From: Methanosarcinaceae archaeon
Lineage (GTDB): Archaea; Halobacteriota; Methanosarcinia; Methanosarcinales; Methanosarcinaceae
Direction of reading: 5' to 3'
NCBI GenBank assembly: GCA_030594665.1
Contig: JAUVET010000083.1
Coordinates: forward strand, 1-6,539
DNA length: 6,539 nt
Position 1 is the first letter of the stretch. Every line of letters starts with the position of its first letter. Of the stretch, positions 4,598 through 6,539 are shown piece after piece. The position numbers and the translations under genes are program-made. The notes under the pieces were generated by a model, which ran no database searches, was not told the origin of the DNA, and saw only the letters and a program-made list of their open reading frames with translations.

Positions 4598-4888
4598 ATG
4601 GAAACAAAGAGCATGCGCCTAACTTCTGATATGTCAAAGGGTGTGTCATTCAGGGCTAAAATGGAGGATGTGGATGAAAACACAGCAGTCAGGCAGTTAA
4701 TGAAACTTGGTGTGATGTGGTATGCTGCCAATCTTTATAAAATGGGAAAAATGACATTATCCGAGGCTGCTGAATTGTCAAATGTCAGTGTGAGGAAGAT
4801 GCTGGATGTACTTGAAGAACATGGGATAAAAGGAAATGTTTCTATGAAGCAGCAGATAAAAGCTCTGGAATATGCGGAGAGTTTGTAA
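4598..4888 (+). CDS. UPF0175-family antitoxin, apparently without a toxin
   Basis: This 96-residue protein has a central DENTAVRQLMKLGVMWYAAN helix. It then has a UPF0175-type helix-turn-helix, GKMTLSEAAELSNVSVRKML followed by DVLEEHGI, at about residues 50-77, and the tail GNVSMKQQIKALEYAESL. The family fit is good, and it differs clearly from the copy at 3587, so the two are paralogues and not a recent duplication. No PIN or other toxin frame follows: the 150 bases downstream are AT-rich and empty, then the aglB remnant begins. It may be an orphan antitoxin, a regulator acting on promoters, or the survivor of a broken pair. Confidence 0.78.
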   Translation: METKSMRLTSDMSKGVSFRAKMEDVDENTAVRQLMKLGVMWYAANLYKMGKMTLSEAAELSNVSVRKMLDVLEEHGIKGNVSMKQQIKALEYAESL

Positions 4889-5010
4889 ATATTTGTATTC
4901 TCACCATCATATTCTCCTTTTTGCCCGTAGTTTCGTATCCGAAATTACCGCAATAAATAGTACCTCTTAATCACGTATTTTACCCCCTCTTCCTTTTCCC
5001 ATAATAGTAA

Positions 5011-5980
5011 CGAATCCATTTTCGGCCATACCTTTCACAGGGCGTAGGCGGCCCGGAGGCCAGTGAATCGAAACCCTTTGCTGGATGCGCTACAACACAC
5101 TATATCCAGAACTGGACTACTACGGGATCTACGAAGCGCCACCAAACGGTGAACTCTCCCACTATCCGAACACCGCCTACGGCGTGATGTCATGGTGGGA
5201 CTACGGCCACTGGATAGAGGTCATCGGGCGCCGCATACCTAATGCCAACCCATTCCAGTCAGGAATTGGTGGCGGTTCCAATCAAAGTCCAGGCGCCTCA
5301 ACCTTCTTCACAGCACCATCCGAAGAAGCCGCAACTGCCGTCCTCGAAGCCATCCACCCGGACCCTGACAAAGCAGCCGCACGTTAATCGTATCAGACGT
5401 TGAGATGGCAACAGGCAAATTCTACGCAATGACCGCATGGACGCCGGACACTGCGGACTACAACATACCGGTCCGGACCAGTCAGGGCACCCAGAACGTA
5501 CCTGGTCCGTGTTACTTCAACTCGATGGAAGCAAGGCTCCACATATTTGACGGGAACGGTCTCGAACATTACCGCCTCGTGCATGAATCGCCTGCAGGCT
5601 ATTCGACTGAAACCGGATATAAGAACATCTACAACCAGCTCTTTGGCGGCAGCATTCCTGTAGAAGACACAGGTTACGTCAAGATATTCGAATATGTACC
5701 CGGCGCCACCATCGAAGGAACAGCGCCGGAAAATGAGACCGTGGCCATCAGCGCAACCATCCAGACAGGCATGGGCAGGACATTCGAATACTCACAGACA
5801 ACATCCGGCGGCGCATATGAATTCACGGTGCCGTACTCAACAGAGGGACCTGTGCCCGGACAGACGCAATTTGACACGCGACCGGTTGGGGTGTACACCA
5901 TCAGCTACGGGGATGTGACGAAAAAAGTAAGGGTAAATGAAATGGATGTGCTGGATGGGAATACGATCGTAGTCAACTAA
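5011..5980 (+). pseudogene. aglB: aglB (archaeal oligosaccharyltransferase) C-terminal remnant, frameshifted
   Basis: About 310 residues of the AglB/STT3 C-terminal globular domain, which carries the sequon-recognition motif, are recognisable in three frames. Segment 1 (about 5041-5082) reads GVGGPEASESKPFA. A missing base near 5083 would join it as AWMRYNT to segment 2 (5085-5387). Segment 2 contains YYGIYEAPPNGELSHYPNTA and VMSWWDYGHWIEVIGRRIPN, with the WWDYG motif. It ends at TAA 5385-5387, because one base is missing inside the Tyr codon of ARYIVSDVEM. Segment 3 (about 5388-5980) resumes with IVSDVEMATGKFYAM, which fits the DxxMxxxK (DM-type) motif of archaeal AglB. The multi-spanning N-terminal membrane domain with its metal-binding aspartates is missing, so the remnant cannot be active. 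Base composition is more GC-rich than the surroundings. The left border is uncertain within about 30 bases. Confidence 0.85.
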
Positions 5981-6028
5981 AACGACGAAACTGCGCCTTC
6001 GGCGCGGCGTATCCTGCCCACCACCACG
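5771..6028 (+). repeat. Direct repeat D, copy 2 (aglB tail plus hairpin)
   Basis: This is the partner of 2758-3018. The match begins at the internal ATG of aglB (5771) and runs through the stop and hairpin. Confidence 0.88.
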
Positions 6029-6030
6029 AG
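5987..6030 (+). repeat. Hairpin repeat element, copy 4
   Basis: The stem arms are 5991-5997 (CTGCGCC) and 6001-6007 (GGCGCGG), with one T-G wobble and a TTC loop. CGTATCCTGCCCACCACCA follows. It starts six bases after the aglB stop, in the same position as copy 3. Confidence 0.87.
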
Positions 6031-6077
6031 AGAATGCTCGCTATGCACAGATTGACTTGCACCATATAATTTTACAA

Positions 6078-6116
6078 ATTGTATACAATATAATAATATT
6101 TGAGTTCTATAGAACT
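6078..6116 (+). promoter_or_regulatory. AT-rich promoter-like region with two perfect palindromes
   Basis: ATTGTATACAAT (6078-6089) and AGTTCTATAGAACT (6103-6116) are perfect inverted repeats of 12 and 14 bases. They flank TATAATAATATT (6089-6100), which could be a TATA box. Palindromes on each side of a core promoter are typical of repressor operators. The rest of 6031-6152 shows nothing else. Confidence 0.5.
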
Positions 6117-6152
6117 GAATTTGTACCCGCATATTCAGATTTAGTGGGATAG

Positions 6153-6389
6153 ATCAGCGATAAACCTCAACAGATATTGATCGAACTTGAAAACACACTT
6201 GCACATATATCTCAACTTTTTAATCCGAAATTTGATCATCAAGATAAAAATATAAATCTTGAAAAAGCATATGACCATTTAGTTCGCGCTACATTGGATT
6301 GTTATAACATGACTTTCGGGCACATTCATTTTGCTGCCATCTTAACTCCATCCATTATATATAGGAGAAGATACATACAGTACATCTGA
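6153..6389 (+). CDS. Unrecognised small protein, start uncertain, possibly broken
   Basis: The frame is open from a stop at 6150-6152 to TGA 6387-6389. It contains PQQILIELENTLAHISQLFN and INLEKAYDHLVRATLDCYNM, which look like real helical protein. The natural codon pattern is lost after about residue 50 (FAAILTPSIIYRRRYIQYI). There is no in-frame ATG before Met 44 of the TTG-started frame. TTG 6177 or a start in another frame is possible, and so is a lost N-terminus. I do not recognise the family. The stop overlaps the next ATG as TGATG (6387-6391), suggesting coupling. Palindromic promoter-like DNA lies upstream. It may be the surviving N-terminal part of a longer gene whose 3' end was replaced. 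Confidence 0.4.
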   Translation: MSDKPQQILIELENTLAHISQLFNPKFDHQDKNINLEKAYDHLVRATLDCYNMTFGHIHFAAILTPSIIYRRRYIQYI

Positions 6390-6539
6390 TGCGAGATAAT
6401 AGCCGAATTGCAGAAATTCTAAGCACCGTTAAAAATATCGAAGATTCGAACCTATCCGTTAGAGAATATTTTGATCAAAACATAGTCCCATTCACGCGAC
6501 CACAATACTACATCTATCGCAAAACACTTCGCAAATACG
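6389..6539 (+). CDS. Unrecognised protein, N-terminal part (continues past window)
   Basis: ATG 6389 starts MRDNSRIAEILSTVKNIEDS, then NLSVREYFDQNIVPFTRPQY and YIYRKTLRKY, and is open to the window end (50 codons). The SVREYFDQ..VPFTRPQYYIYRKTL part looks like the helix-turn-helix near the N-terminus of some archaeal transposases or integrase-like proteins, where a VREYF helix and a PFxRxQYY helix precede the catalytic domain. The resemblance is from memory and not secure. The start overlaps the previous stop (TGATG). If it is a transposase, it could explain some of the rearrangement nearby. Confidence 0.5.
   Translation, partial: MRDNSRIAEILSTVKNIEDSNLSVREYFDQNIVPFTRPQYYIYRKTLRKY

Noticed and set aside
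5694..5918. Plus-strand frame of 74 codons inside the aglB remnant
   Set aside because: It is out of frame with the clear AglB translation of 5405-5980, and is rich in Pro, Arg and Gln as expected for a shadow of GC-rich coding DNA.
452..6030. Reading the four hairpin elements as a CRISPR array or as integron attC sites
   Set aside because: The spacings are 0.85 to 3 kb and irregular, there are no uniform spacers, and no Cas or integrase gene is present. The attC idea remains only an analogy.

Overview
The window looks archaeal and most likely comes from a methanogen or methanotroph of the Methanosarcinales/Methanomicrobia type. This is inferred, not proven. The basis is: C-terminal pieces of an archaeal oligosaccharyltransferase (AglB/STT3, WWDYG motif); UPF0175, DUF433/DUF5615 and PIN-type toxin-antitoxin (TA) genes of the kind common in these archaea; and TATA-like boxes about 25 bases before several start codons, giving leaderless or nearly leaderless genes. 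Most of the window is AT-rich. The aglB remnant is clearly more GC-rich. All recognisable genes lie on the + strand, apart from one minus-strand gene fragment.

Layout. 1-401: the 3' part of a RelB-like antitoxin gene and a frameshifted relE toxin. 452-499: hairpin repeat 1. 571-1317: a VapB-like antitoxin, the first 25 codons of a PIN toxin, and an unrecognised 107-residue protein. 1318-1363: hairpin repeat 2. 1515-2122: an intact DUF433/DUF5615 TA pair. 2123-2757: a gene-poor stretch with decayed pieces, including a GxxExxB-protein tail on the minus strand and a possible WecB-like epimerase piece. 2758-2967: a 69-codon tail of aglB, followed by hairpin repeat 3. 3107-3459: a second copy of the RelB-like antitoxin, then a short in-frame RelE/VapB chimera. 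3587-4386: an intact UPF0175/PIN pair. 4487-4888: a truncated copy of the 107-residue gene abutting a UPF0175 gene with no visible toxin. About 5041-5980: a larger aglB C-terminal remnant with two apparent frameshifts, then hairpin repeat 4. 6078-6116: two perfect palindromes. 6153-6539: two overlapping unrecognised reading frames, the second running off the window.

Interpretation. The region reads as a TA accumulation and decay zone built from repeated recombination. Antitoxin frames are mostly intact. Three of five recognisable toxins are broken: RelE by frameshift, RelE by truncation and fusion, and PIN by truncation. Two toxins (DUF5615 and the PIN at 3901) look complete. Four copies of a GC-rich hairpin element, all in the same orientation, divide the window into blocks. 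Two of the copies sit directly behind aglB tails, so the element may have started as the aglB 3' end and been spread by duplication. Several segments occur twice, at about 80 to 98 percent identity by eye, so the shuffling took place at several different times.
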